58,179 nucleotides of DNA from Gorillibacterium massiliense. GTDB lineage: Bacteria > Bacillota > Bacilli > Paenibacillales > NBRC-103111. This document shows positions 17,462 to 25,409 of this stretch, piece after piece; the stretch's first letter is position 1; every line of letters starts with the position of its first letter. Where the stretch lies: positions 1 through 58,179 of the forward strand of contig NZ_CBQR020000078.1 in the NCBI RefSeq assembly GCF_000455485.1. The letters run 5' to 3'. The notes under the pieces are model-generated. The model saw nothing but the letters and a program-made list of their open reading frames with translations. It made no database searches and was not told the DNA's origin. Position numbers and translations under genes: made by a program.

Positions 17462-18184
17462 ATGAATTATTTGGATATGTTAACCAAACTGGGAGAGGCA
17501 AGTGCCCATCCCGGCGGTTTCAAGGCAACGGCAGCATTATTGAAAAAAAGACGGCTCCCCAAAGGGAGCCACGTGCTGGAGGTCGGCTGCGGCGCCGGCC
17601 GCACCGCCTGCTTTTTGGCCCGACAGGGTTATCAGGTAACAGCGGTGGATCAAAGTGCGGATATGCTGGAGAAGGCACAGCGTCGCGCAGCCAAAGCAGG
17701 CCTTGATATCCGCTTTCTCAAAGCGGATGCGGAATCGCTGCCTTTTGACAACGAAAGCTTTGATATGGTGTTCGTTGAATCGGTGACGGTGTTTACGAAG
17801 GCCGATATTTCGCTGGGCGAATATTGGCGCGTGCTTAAGAAGGACGGCAGGCTGTACGACCGGGAAATCGTTCTTTTCGGCAATCCGGGGGAGAAGGCGC
17901 GCCGCAGGATCCAGCGTTTCTATGGAATCCGCACCCTCCTGCCCCTTCCCGAATGGATCAAACTGTTGAAATCAAACCGGTATGCCGGATCGAAGACCGT
18001 CGTGGTCAAACGAACCATTCCTTTTATCACCGAGCTGGACCAGCAACGGGAATCTGACCCAGGCTCCATCCTGGACCCGGAACTGCTGCAGATCGCAGTA
18101 AAGAACTACAGGATGCTTGTCCGTTATCGGAAACATCTTGGTTATGCCGTGTTTACGGGAAAAAAAGAGGACGCATCCAGATAA
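17462..18184 (+). CDS. Class I SAM-dependent methyltransferase
   Basis: A 240-residue cytosolic methyltransferase. Motif I VLEVGCGAGRTACFLARQG (about residues 39-57) forms the S-adenosylmethionine loop, VDQSADMLEKAQ is the acidic post-motif, and FLKADAESLPFDNESFD then FVESVTVF follow as motifs II and III. The fold resembles the UbiE/Methyltransf_11 group, but no substrate can be named. AGGTGG precedes the ATG by four bases. The gene is divergent from the RND exporter, with the shared regulatory element lying between them. The exonuclease gene follows on the same strand after 97 bases that contain its own TATAAT, so the two are probably separate units. Confidence 0.85.
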   Translation: MNYLDMLTKLGEASAHPGGFKATAALLKKRRLPKGSHVLEVGCGAGRTACFLARQGYQVTAVDQSADMLEKAQRRAAKAGLDIRFLKADAESLPFDNESFDMVFVESVTVFTKADISLGEYWRVLKKDGRLYDREIVLFGNPGEKARRRIQRFYGIRTLLPLPEWIKLLKSNRYAGSKTVVVKRTIPFITELDQQRESDPGSILDPELLQIAVKNYRMLVRYRKHLGYAVFTGKKEDASR

Positions 18185-18281
18185 GCCTGCTGAAAATGAA
18201 CCCGGCCGCCTGCTTTTTCCTTACATCCTCCTGACAAAAATCTGCTATAATAGGATGACTATTTTTTTGGAGGTGGCCGGA

Positions 18282-18950
18282 ATGGTTCATATCATCTATG
18301 ATCTGGAAATGACTGTTTGCCGTAAGAAAACCCACATCTCCGAAACCATCGAGATCGGCGCCGTCAAGGTTCTCGAGCAAAATGGAAAAATGGAGATTAT
18401 CGATACATTTCAATCCTTTATTCGCCCAAAACTTCAGGTGCTCTCCCGGGCAACCGTCGAATTCACCGGAATCACCCAAGCTGATGTAGACGGCGCGGAA
18501 GCCTTTGATAAAGTAATGGAACGCTTTCTGCAGTGGATCGGAGAGACAGAGGATTATTACCTTTGCTCCTGGGGACCTGACGATAAGCTCCAGTTGACCC
18601 GAGATTGCCGGGCTCATCAAATGACGATGGAGTGGATCCGCAATCACAACAATTTGCAGAAGCATTTGAACAAACTGCGCAAGCAGGAAAAGCATCAGCA
18701 AATGGGGCTTAAAGCGGCGCTGGACTGGCTGGAAATTCCCTTTTCCGGATCGCAGCACCGGGCTCTCGATGACGCGCTGAACACAGCGAAAATTTTCCTC
18801 AGACTGGCTGACGACATGGAACTGGAGAAAAACGAATTCGACTCCGAAACCGGTGAAGGCGAAGAAGTCGTATACAAAACGGGAAGCTTCAGCAATAATC
18901 CATTTGAAAAATTAGCAGGAATGATGGGCAACGAACCTTTCGCGGGATGA
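18282..18950 (+). CDS. DEDDh 3'-5' exonuclease (ERI-1/KapD-like)
   Basis: A 222-residue DnaQ-fold exonuclease. ExoI is IIYDLEMT (the Asp-x-Glu metal pair), ExoII is the WGPDDKLQL region and ExoIII is QHRALDDALNT with His and Asp four residues apart, so all four catalytic acids and the His are present. The group acts on the 3' ends of RNA or single-stranded DNA. The ATG at 18282 has GGAGGTGG five bases upstream; longer in-frame starts run back into the methyltransferase gene and are rejected. A TATAAT at 18245-18250 may be its -10. The last 25 residues, after the fold, are acidic and of unknown function. The terminator overlaps the final codons. Confidence 0.85.
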   Translation: MVHIIYDLEMTVCRKKTHISETIEIGAVKVLEQNGKMEIIDTFQSFIRPKLQVLSRATVEFTGITQADVDGAEAFDKVMERFLQWIGETEDYYLCSWGPDDKLQLTRDCRAHQMTMEWIRNHNNLQKHLNKLRKQEKHQQMGLKAALDWLEIPFSGSQHRALDDALNTAKIFLRLADDMELEKNEFDSETGEGEEVVYKTGSFSNNPFEKLAGMMGNEPFAG

Positions 18951-18970
18951 GGCGAAGGTTCTTTTTTTTT
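18933..18970 (+). terminator. Terminator of the exonuclease gene
   Basis: GAACCTTTCGC pairs with GCGAAGGTTC (one bulge), followed by nine T. The 5' arm lies within the last codons of the gene. Confidence 0.8.
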
Positions 18971-18973
18971 CGC

Positions 18974-19020
18974 AAAAAAGCCCCGGCCGCCCTGCGAATT
19001 CGCATTTGGACCGGAGCTTT
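18974..19020 (-). terminator. Terminator of the thioesterase gene
   Basis: On the minus strand AAAGCTCCGG pairs with CCGGGGCTTT (one G-T pair), followed by a T run. It lies 29 bases after the thioesterase stop. Confidence 0.75.
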
Positions 19021-19048
19021 CACGCTGCTTCTCTTTTTTTCGTAATTC

Positions 19049-19564
19049 TTATTGATCTTCCCCACTAGCCTGACGCTGCCCTCTGCGGACTAGGTGTAAA
19101 AAGGTCCCCGTCGACGTGACGACAAGATCGCCCTTATCGTTTTCGATCTCACAGCTCACTTGCAGCACTTCCCGGGCAACGTTTACGAGCCGCGATTTAG
19201 CGATGAGCCGCTTGCCGGTTCCAGCATTGTGATAATTGACGTGCATGTCGATGGTGACAAACCGCGCCCGCCGGCCCATATCTTCCCTATGTTCCAGCAT
19301 CCAGGCCATGGCCATGTCGGCAAGAGCCGCCGTAACTCCGCCATAGACGATGCGCAGCGGATTCAACAGCTCGGGCACGATGGGCATAGAGCAGACGAAA
19401 ACGTCCGGGTCGTCGCTCTCCTCTTTTACAATGTCTAAAAAATTCCCGAAAAACGGGTATTTGTTCACCTTCATATCGTCTAGCGCTCTCAATACATTTT
19501 CCACGGGACGCAGTTCGCGCTCTGATAGCGCGCCGATACGATCCAGCAATTCGTTCCGTTCCAT
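19049..19564 (-). CDS. PaaI-type hotdog thioesterase
   Basis: A 171-residue single-hotdog protein of the PaaI/YiiD acyl-CoA thioesterase class. The hallmark is LLNPLRIVYGGVTAALADMAMAW, where the helix carries GGxxxxLADxA, followed by FVTIDMHVNYHNAGTGKRLIAKSRLV, the substrate-channel strand. The first 35 residues form an extra helix. The start at 19564 has AGGTGAGG six bases upstream; the in-frame GTG at 19576 overlaps that site. It would cleave a fatty-acyl or aryl-CoA in the cytosol, but the substrate is unknown and no catabolic genes lie nearby. It stands alone between terminators. Confidence 0.85.
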   Translation of the reverse strand: MERNELLDRIGALSERELRPVENVLRALDDMKVNKYPFFGNFLDIVKEESDDPDVFVCSMPIVPELLNPLRIVYGGVTAALADMAMAWMLEHREDMGRRARFVTIDMHVNYHNAGTGKRLIAKSRLVNVAREVLQVSCEIENDKGDLVVTSTGTFLHLVRRGQRQASGEDQ

Positions 19565-19642
19565 CCTTATCCTCACCTGCGGTATCGTGATTTTTTGAAG
19601 GAAGCCATTTGTTTATCTTACCCCAAACGCTTCCCGTGCACA

Positions 19643-19695
19643 ATAAAACCGCCCTGCCGAACGCCGCTCTGGGCGTCCAGACAAGACGGTTTTGG
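19643..19695 (-). terminator. Terminator of the repeat-protein gene
   Basis: On the minus strand AAAACCG pairs with CGGTTTT around an inner GACGCCC-containing stem. It lies about 35 bases after the stop of the six-repeat protein. Confidence 0.6.
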
Positions 19696-19729
19696 ACCAA
19701 TATGCCGCGTTCTGCGACAGTTGGTCATT

Positions 19730-21676
19730 TTACCATTCCTTGACGACGACTTGGAAAGATTTCGTGCTGCTGGCGCTGCCGTTGACCAAGACGGCTGTGA
19801 GCGTAATCACCGCATCACCGCTGCCGTCCTTCGGCCGCACAACCGTTTTGCCGTTGTTTGAGATGACGCTTGCGTTCGAGGACAGCCAATAGATGGTGGA
19901 CCCGTTGGCCCCCTTAACCGGCAGCGTCAGCGCGCCTGTTACCCAAACAGCCGAATCCGTACCGGTATAGCCAATAACGAGTGCGGCCGTGTCGGCAGCG
20001 ATTTTTTGGGCGTCCGTGAGCAAATTCTGTTTTACGGTAAGAATAAACGTCGTTTGATCTACCGCATTGTTATATCTAATAAAAGCGATAAGTGCGACTT
20101 GCGTATCACCTGATCCTGCTGCTGGCCGCACGAGCACTTTGCCGTCGTTGGACAGGACCGCCGGATTGCTCGATGTCCAGGTGATGGTCGATCCATTGGC
20201 GCCTTTTGCAGGAAGAGTATCCAAAGGCATCGTCACGGAGCCGGCATTGTCGTTGCCGCCAAAGCCAATTTTCAGCGCCGCCTTATCCGCAGCCACCCGT
20301 GTCTGATCCGACTGTTGCTGCTTGATAGTTAACTCGAACGTTTTAACATCCGATGCGCTGCCGTATTGGATCAGTGCAAGCAGCGTCACTTTCATGTCTG
20401 CCGCTATCGGCCTTATAAGCACTTTGCCGTCGTTTGAGAGAATAGACGGATAACTTGAGGTCCAAGTGATGATGGACCCGTTCGCGCCTTTTACGGGAAG
20501 CGCGTCCACAGGCACCGTCACGGAACCGGCGTTGTCGTTGCCGCCAAAGTCGATGGCAAGTGCCGCCTTATCTGCCGCCACCCGTGCTTGATCGGAGACT
20601 TGCTGTTTAACGGTTAGCTCGAACGTTCTGATATCCGATGCGCTGCCGTATTGGATAAGAGCAAGCAACGTTACTTTCACGTCTGTCGATGCCGGTCTCA
20701 CAAGCACTTTACCGTCATTTGAGAGAACGGCTGGATTGCTCGACGTCCAGGTGATAGTCGACCCGTTAGCCCCTTTTGCGGGGAGAACATCCAAAGGCAC
20801 CGTCACGGAGCTGGCTTTGTCATTACCGCCAAAGTCGATGGCTAGCGCTTGCTTATCCGACGCCACACGGGCCTGATCCGACTGCAGCGGTTTAACGGTG
20901 AGCTCAAAGGTTTTGACATCCGAAGCGCTGCCGTACTGGATCAAGGCAAGTAGCGTCACTTTCATCTCTGCCGTTGCCGGCCGCACAAGCACTTTGCCGT
21001 CGTTTGAGAGAATGGCAGGATTGCTCGACGTCCAGGTGATGGTCGATCCGTTCGCCCCTTTTACGGGGAGAGCATCCAGAGGCACCGTCACGGAGCCGGC
21101 TTTATCGTTGCCGCCAAAGTCGATGGCTAGCGCTTGCTTATCTGCCGCCACCCTTGCCTGGTCCGTCGTTTGCTGGGAGGAAAGCTGCTTCACTGTCAGT
21201 TCGAATGCTTTCTTCGTCGTGACGTCGCCGTATTTGATCACGGCAGTTAATGTCACTTTTACATCGCCAGCCGATGGCCGAACCAATGTCTTTCCGTCAT
21301 TGGACAAAACCGCCGGTTTGTTTGACGTCCACGTAATCGTCGAACCACGTTTCCCCTTTGTGGGCAGTCCGTCTAAAGGTACCGTTACAGACGACGCTTT
21401 ATCCTTGCCGCCGAAATCGATCTTCAGGTCCGCTTTGTCCAGTGACACGATCCATTGATAGTATTTTTTCTCTTTTTCCCGGTATTCCTTGTCATTCTTT
21501 CCGTGTTTCTCTTTCTCATGTGCAAGGGACATTCCTGCGAGATGACTTGGCATATTGCCAGCCATCGTCGCACTTCCTTGGGCCGGGTGCGCGAAAGCCG
21601 CTGCAGGCAAAGCTGACGTTACCAAAAGCATTCCGGCAGCCATCCAGGTTATCGCTTTCTTCCTCATCTCCTTCAT
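19730..21676 (-). CDS. Secreted protein with six Ig-like (atrophied BIg-type) repeats
   Basis: A 648-residue exported protein. Residues 1-29 form a signal peptide (basic start, hydrophobic core, ALPAAAFA before the cut). A His- and Lys-rich linker follows to about residue 72. The rest is six tandem repeats of about 92-98 residues, each with ADKxALxIDFGGND, then VTVPLDxLPxKG, GSTITWTSSNPAxLSNDGK and a closing xFELTVK. The WTSS and LSNDGKxLVRP motifs fit the bacterial Ig-like family often called atrophied BIg. There is no LPXTG, SLH or catalytic domain, so it is either released or held non-covalently at the wall. Repeats 2-4 are the most alike. The start is uncertain (21676 or 21667). An ECF-type promoter lies upstream. 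Confidence 0.85.
   Translation of the reverse strand: MKEMRKKAITWMAAGMLLVTSALPAAAFAHPAQGSATMAGNMPSHLAGMSLAHEKEKHGKNDKEYREKEKKYYQWIVSLDKADLKIDFGGKDKASSVTVPLDGLPTKGKRGSTITWTSNKPAVLSNDGKTLVRPSAGDVKVTLTAVIKYGDVTTKKAFELTVKQLSSQQTTDQARVAADKQALAIDFGGNDKAGSVTVPLDALPVKGANGSTITWTSSNPAILSNDGKVLVRPATAEMKVTLLALIQYGSASDVKTFELTVKPLQSDQARVASDKQALAIDFGGNDKASSVTVPLDVLPAKGANGSTITWTSSNPAVLSNDGKVLVRPASTDVKVTLLALIQYGSASDIRTFELTVKQQVSDQARVAADKAALAIDFGGNDNAGSVTVPVDALPVKGANGSIITWTSSYPSILSNDGKVLIRPIAADMKVTLLALIQYGSASDVKTFELTIKQQQSDQTRVAADKAALKIGFGGNDNAGSVTMPLDTLPAKGANGSTITWTSSNPAVLSNDGKVLVRPAAGSGDTQVALIAFIRYNNAVDQTTFILTVKQNLLTDAQKIAADTAALVIGYTGTDSAVWVTGALTLPVKGANGSTIYWLSSNASVISNNGKTVVRPKDGSGDAVITLTAVLVNGSASSTKSFQVVVKEW
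19740..21450 (-). repeat. Six tandem coding repeats of about 0.28 kb
   Basis: The Ig-like units are also visible at DNA level. Near-identical blocks such as CCGTCGTTTGAGAG and TCGACGTCCAGGTGAT recur about every 270-290 bases, highest between units 2 and 4. This suggests recent expansion by recombination. Confidence 0.75.
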
Positions 21677-21701
21677 CCTTTCCCCACTGTATTCGATTCT
21701 A

Positions 21702-21730
21702 TAAACGAAACAAAGCTGACAATTGTTTCA
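21702..21730 (-). promoter_or_regulatory. ECF-sigma-type promoter of the repeat protein
   Basis: On the minus strand TGAAAC (21725-21730), a 17-base spacer and CGTTTA (21702-21707). This fits the sigma-W/M/X class (TGAAAC then CGT) and lies about 26 bases before the ATG at 21676. Confidence 0.5.
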
Positions 21731-21807
21731 CCCATATGCCGTGACATTTGCCCCGTCTATATGCACCTATAGCAATCGGAAGGATATTCCATTTTAAGGG
21801 GATACGT

Positions 21808-22341
21808 TTACATATTTCTGAAAAAAGTTTTCCGGTTCAAATCCAATTCCACGGAAGTCGCATGGATCAGGCTTTCTTCCGCTGCTGACAGCACAGCAAA
21901 ACTACACGGAAGCCAAAGGTATTCCCACCAGCCGTACGCAACAAACAGGGGAGCCGCAAATAAAAAAACGCCAGTCAGCTTGTTTCCCCACGTATGCAAA
22001 CTCGCCGGCTCCCCGTATTTGGATGCGGAAAACGCCAGATTCACGCCGCGGATCGCGGCAGCGGCAACAGCCATGAAAATGAACGCGTTCCCGCTAACAG
22101 GAAGCTTGGATAAAACGTAGACGACGATCAGGGCGCAGAATAACCCGTCGGCTGCAGAGTCCAACCGGGCGCCGAAAGCACTCGCGGTTTTCGTTTTTCG
22201 CGCTACAAAGCCATCCAGAACATCGCTCAGCCCGCACAGCAAATAAACGGCAACAAAGAGCGGTGTAAATCGGAACGAAAGCAACAAGACCGGTATGAAG
22301 GCGATTCGGGTTACAGATATCCAATTGGCGGCATGCTTCAC
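21808..22341 (-). CDS. CDP-alcohol phosphatidyltransferase family protein
   Basis: A 177-residue integral membrane enzyme that swaps CMP on a CDP-activated lipid for an alcohol head group (PgsA/PssA-like reaction). The full signature is present: LSDVLDGFVARKTKTASAF then GARLDSAADGLF, matching DxxDGxxAR(x8)GxxxDxxxD. About five hydrophobic segments surround it. The start codon is GTG with GGGAGG eight bases upstream. It is shorter than typical PgsA and stands alone, so it may be a paralog with another head group. The lipid acceptor cannot be read from the sequence. Confidence 0.87.
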   Translation of the reverse strand: MKHAANWISVTRIAFIPVLLLSFRFTPLFVAVYLLCGLSDVLDGFVARKTKTASAFGARLDSAADGLFCALIVVYVLSKLPVSGNAFIFMAVAAAAIRGVNLAFSASKYGEPASLHTWGNKLTGVFLFAAPLFVAYGWWEYLWLPCSFAVLSAAEESLIHATSVELDLNRKTFFRNM

Positions 22342-22365
22342 AATACGGCCTCCCTTTGCAGCAAT

Positions 22366-22407
22366 TAAAAAAAGCCCTGCCGCTAGTTGTTTCTTATGCG
22401 GTGGGCT
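22366..22407 (-). terminator. Terminator of the lipoate ligase gene
   Basis: On the minus strand AGCCC-CCGC pairs with GCGG-GGGCT, followed by seven T, 20 bases after the stop. Confidence 0.75.
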
Positions 22408-22426
22408 GGTTGAGTACTATTACTTT

Positions 22427-23413
22427 TTAGAACAGCAGGTCGATGAAGTCGCTTGCTTCTATATTGCCAAAATAACGCTTGATGTCCGTATCCTTCAGCG
22501 CCTGTGTGACGGCTTCGCGGTCATACCGCACACCCTTGAGGGTTTCTTCCACATCGCTGACATCCCCGAGTCCGAAGAAGTCGCCGTAAATGTTGGCGCT
22601 CTCGATGAGCCCGCCGGCAATCTGCAGCCGAACGTCGAAGGTACCGGAAGCAAGCCGGCGCGTCGCCCTAAAATTGGACTCCGGCGATTTTCCGTAGTTC
22701 CAATCCCAGTTGGCGTACCGTTCTTTGGAAAGCTCGTGGATTCCGTCCCAATCTTCCGGCGTAAGCCGATATTGCTGGACTTCTTGGCCGTCAAAGATCG
22801 ATTCCAGGACAAATTGTTTGAATTCTTCAATGGTCATGGGCTTGTCCAAAAATTCGGAGATATTCGCCACCCGGCTGCGGATGGATTTGATGCCCTTGGA
22901 TTTGATTTTCTCCGGATTGACCTTGAGCGCCGCGTTGACATCTTCCATATGGGAATCGAACAGCAGGGTGCCGTGGCTGAACATCCGGCCTTTATGACTG
23001 AATTGAGCATTGCCGGATATTTTTCGCTCGCCCACTTGAATATCGTTGCGGCCCGACAGTTCCGCCTCCACACCCAATTTGCGCAAAGCATTGATCACCG
23101 GTTCGGTGAATTTTTGGAAGTTGTGAAAGGAGTTTCCGTCATCCCTGGTAATAAAGCTGAAATTCAGATTGCCCAGGTCGTGATAAACCGCCCCTCCGCC
23201 GGACAAGCGGCGAACGACGTGAATCCCGTGCTCCTGTACATATTCGTAGTTGATTTCTTCCATCGTGTTTTGGTTTTTGCCGATAATAATCGAGGGTGCG
23301 TTGATGTAAAACAATAAGTAATCATTCTCGATTGGCAGATTTCTTAAAGCATATTCTTCAATCGCCAAGTTGATTTGCGCGTCTGTAATGCCTTCGTTGT
23401 CGATGAACAGCAT
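22427..23413 (-). CDS. lplJ: Lipoate-protein ligase A
   Basis: A 328-residue enzyme that activates free lipoate with ATP and attaches it to the lysine of lipoyl domains (pyruvate and oxoglutarate dehydrogenase E2, GcvH). The catalytic core has VVRRLSGGGAVYHDLGNLNF near residue 70 and GRNDIQVGERKISGNAQ near 140, with the conserved Lys. SHGTLLFDS and a C-terminal accessory domain from about 245 complete the LplJ/LplA fold. The ATG at 23413 has GAGGGAG four bases upstream and gives the usual MLFIDNE-like opening; the longer frame to 23515 is not supported. The gene is monocistronic. Confidence 0.93.
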   Translation of the reverse strand: MLFIDNEGITDAQINLAIEEYALRNLPIENDYLLFYINAPSIIIGKNQNTMEEINYEYVQEHGIHVVRRLSGGGAVYHDLGNLNFSFITRDDGNSFHNFQKFTEPVINALRKLGVEAELSGRNDIQVGERKISGNAQFSHKGRMFSHGTLLFDSHMEDVNAALKVNPEKIKSKGIKSIRSRVANISEFLDKPMTIEEFKQFVLESIFDGQEVQQYRLTPEDWDGIHELSKERYANWDWNYGKSPESNFRATRRLASGTFDVRLQIAGGLIESANIYGDFFGLGDVSDVEETLKGVRYDREAVTQALKDTDIKRYFGNIEASDFIDLLF

Positions 23414-23528
23414 GGGGCTCCCTCTCTTTTCCAAAAGGTTTCTAGTCTTAACATTCACCTTACCATGCTGGAAAAAGGGAAGCAAGGGCACTGCCCTCCC
23501 TTGACCCTTGTGCATTAAGTACGTCCAC

Positions 23529-24299
23529 CTAGAAGCCGTAAATCGTCATGCCGCCGTCGACCATCAGCGTTTGCCCCGTTACATAATTGGCCGCATCGGA
23601 AGCGAGGAACACGACGGGACCGACCAGCTCCTCCAGCGCCCCAATTCGTCCCAGCGGGGTTCTGGCCAAGATCTCGCCCACATATTCCTCGTTTGCGAGA
23701 AGCTTTTCCGTCAGTGGGGTACGGAAGTACCAGGGGCCGACGGCATTGACGAGTACGCCGTATTTTCCCCATTCCAGTGCGAGGATTTTGGTCATCTGAA
23801 TGATTGCAGCCTTCGTTGCCCCGTAGACGACACCCGTCCGCAGAGCGACATGACCTCCAACCGAGGAAACGTTGATAATTCGCCCTGCGCCTGCCTCCTT
23901 CATGATGCGTCCGCAGGTTTGGCTCATTAGAAAAACGGATTTCAAATTCGTCTGAATGATCGTATTCCATTGCTCGTCCGTCACCTCAAGAGCGGGGGTA
24001 CGGATATTCATTCCGGCATTATTGACCAGAATATCGATGTTGCCCGCCAGTCCGCGGACTTCTTCAACAGCCGATTCCACCTCTTCACGCTGAGTGACAT
24101 CGACGCGGAGCGGATAAGCTTTTTTGCCGATTTTCCGCACTTCTGCGGCGACTTCCTCTAGATCGCTTTGGGTACGGGCAAACAAAGCTACATCGGCGCC
24201 TGCTTCAGCCAATCCTATAGCCAGAGCTCTGCCGATCCCTCTTCCCGCTCCAGTGACGATAGCTGTTTTTCCTTCAACGCTAAACGATGGCAAGTACAT
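23529..24299 (-). CDS. Short-chain dehydrogenase/reductase
   Basis: A 256-residue classical SDR with a Rossmann fold. The cofactor loop is TGAGRGIG (about residues 17-24), followed by NNAG, the catalytic Ser in NVSSVGG and the YGATK pair of Tyr and Lys. The C-terminal VTGQTLMVDGGM is typical. It resembles gluconate 5-dehydrogenase or 3-oxoacyl-ACP reductase-like enzymes, and the substrate is unknown. AGGAG lies upstream of the ATG. Two perfect palindromes that share CTTC/GAAG ends lie in the promoter region, so the gene is probably under a dedicated repressor not encoded next to it. Confidence 0.88.
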   Translation of the reverse strand: MYLPSFSVEGKTAIVTGAGRGIGRALAIGLAEAGADVALFARTQSDLEEVAAEVRKIGKKAYPLRVDVTQREEVESAVEEVRGLAGNIDILVNNAGMNIRTPALEVTDEQWNTIIQTNLKSVFLMSQTCGRIMKEAGAGRIINVSSVGGHVALRTGVVYGATKAAIIQMTKILALEWGKYGVLVNAVGPWYFRTPLTEKLLANEEYVGEILARTPLGRIGALEELVGPVVFLASDAANYVTGQTLMVDGGMTIYGF

Positions 24300-24324
24300 A
24301 AACCTTACTCCTCTCTAATGGTCC

Positions 24325-24338
24325 GAAGTATATACTTC
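24325..24338. promoter_or_regulatory. Perfect palindrome upstream of the SDR gene (site 1)
   Basis: GAAGTATATACTTC is self-complementary over 14 bp and includes TATACT, a possible -10 for the SDR gene on the minus strand. A repressor bound here would block transcription. Confidence 0.45.
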
Positions 24339-24353
24339 CTAACCTGAAATAAC

Positions 24354-24365
24354 CTTCATATGAAG
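24354..24365. promoter_or_regulatory. Perfect palindrome upstream of the SDR gene (site 2)
   Basis: CTTCATATGAAG is self-complementary over 12 bp. Its centre lies 28 bp from that of site 1, and both share CTTC/GAAG half-sites. Confidence 0.4.
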
Positions 24366-24366
24366 T

Positions 24367-24393
24367 AAAAAAACCGCCCATGCGGACGGTTTC
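24367..24393 (-). terminator. Terminator of the zinc-ribbon gene
   Basis: On the minus strand AAACCGTCC pairs with the following TGGGCGGTTT, then seven T. Confidence 0.75.
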
Positions 24394-24415
24394 GGGAAAG
24401 CCGGGACGGAAAAAC

Positions 24416-24544
24416 TTACGCCTTTTTGGTCGCTTCTTCTGCTTTAACAAAGCTTTCCTTAGGCGCGCCGCATTTCTCGCACGTATTCGGGCGGCAACGT
24501 CCTTCTTTCGTTTCGCCGCATGCACTGCATTTCCAAACCGCCAT
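24416..24544 (-). CDS. Small RCKP-type rubredoxin-like zinc-ribbon protein
   Basis: A 42-residue protein with two Cys pairs, CSACG (residues 6-10) and CEKCG, separated by KEGRCRPNT. The spacing and the central RCRP (usually RCKP) match the small rubredoxin-like proteins seen in spore-forming Firmicutes. It probably binds one iron or zinc, and its function is unknown. GGAGG lies eight bases before the ATG at 24544; the longer frame is not supported. It lies downstream of the ypdA-to-YwaF operon and may be its last gene, although 136 bases separate them. Confidence 0.8.
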   Translation of the reverse strand: MAVWKCSACGETKEGRCRPNTCEKCGAPKESFVKAEEATKKA

Positions 24545-24680
24545 CTTCGACACCTCCGCATAGTCGGCCTTCCAGCTTATAAAAAGCTGCTGCCATCCTA
24601 TACTCGTTCTCGAAGAAAACGCCGAAATCCTCTCCTGCAACTTCGAGTATTTTGTGAACGGCTAGAGTGGGAAAGCTCCT

Positions 24681-25409
24681 TCAACCCGCAATCCGTTTTC
24701 TCCGCCTATCGCTTATGGCAAAGGGCAGGTACATCAGAACAAAGAGCACGATGGCCGTCCCTTCCAGCGAAAGCAGGTACCAAGGATAAGGACCCAAAAC
24801 ATCCAAAAGCGAAGGCGTATCCGGCTTGCCGGCAAGAAACATATAATTGCCGCCTGTCCACTTATTGACGCCCAGATCGATGACCAGCATCACGTTAAGA
24901 AAGCCCATCGTGATCGGAATGGACTTCCAGGTCGGCCGGTACTTCTCCACCCATACCATATAAAGTACGGATAAAATGATCGCAATATGGGCGGCAAAAA
25001 ACTCCAGAAAGCGGTAATGGGGAAAGGCATACCCTACCGCAGGGGTAAGCATCGCTTGCATCGCTCCACCGATACCGGTAAAGTAAACGATCTGAAAGAG
25101 CCAGTAACTGCGGGTCAAAAGCATGAAAAAACACATATAGAGCGAAAGGCTGCAAAGCTCAAGAGGCAAGCTATCCTTCACGTCATACATGTTCTGCCAA
25201 ACATACCACAGATTAAGAGACAGCTCCGAGAGGCCCAACACCCCCGCAAGACCATACCGCACCCATCGGGAGCCCCCGCCTTCACGCAGCCCTTTACGCC
25301 AAATAAACAGCGCAGCCGTCAAGAAAACAAAGATTAGGAGCACCACCCAATGGGAGGTTGAGTAAGCGACAAACCACGCCGGATCGTCTGCGGCAAAGTA
25401 TCGGTTCAT
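24681..25409 (-). CDS. YwaF-like (TIGR02206) multispan membrane protein
   Basis: A 242-residue protein with about six or seven hydrophobic segments. The family marks are the central [41 protein letters not shown] and [17 protein letters not shown]. The function of the family is unknown. The start is ATG at 25409, whose ATGA overlaps the stop of the esterase gene, so translation is probably coupled; in-frame starts further upstream exist but are less likely. It is the last of four tightly packed genes (ypdA, ABC ATPase, esterase, this gene). Confidence 0.85.
   Translation of the reverse strand: MNRYFAADDPAWFVAYSTSHWVVLLIFVFLTAALFIWRKGLREGGGSRWVRYGLAGVLGLSELSLNLWYVWQNMYDVKDSLPLELCSLSLYMCFFMLLTRSYWLFQIVYFTGIGGAMQAMLTPAVGYAFPHYRFLEFFAAHIAIILSVLYMVWVEKYRPTWKSIPITMGFLNVMLVIDLGVNKWTGGNYMFLAGKPDTPSLLDVLGPYPWYLLSLEGTAIVLFVLMYLPFAISDRRRKRIAG

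Noticed and set aside
17188-17463. 91-residue minus-strand frame spanning the RND promoter region
   Set aside because: It overlaps the shared regulatory element and the RND ribosome site, has no family pattern, and its resemblance to the frame at 13782-14042 comes only from the shared DNA element.
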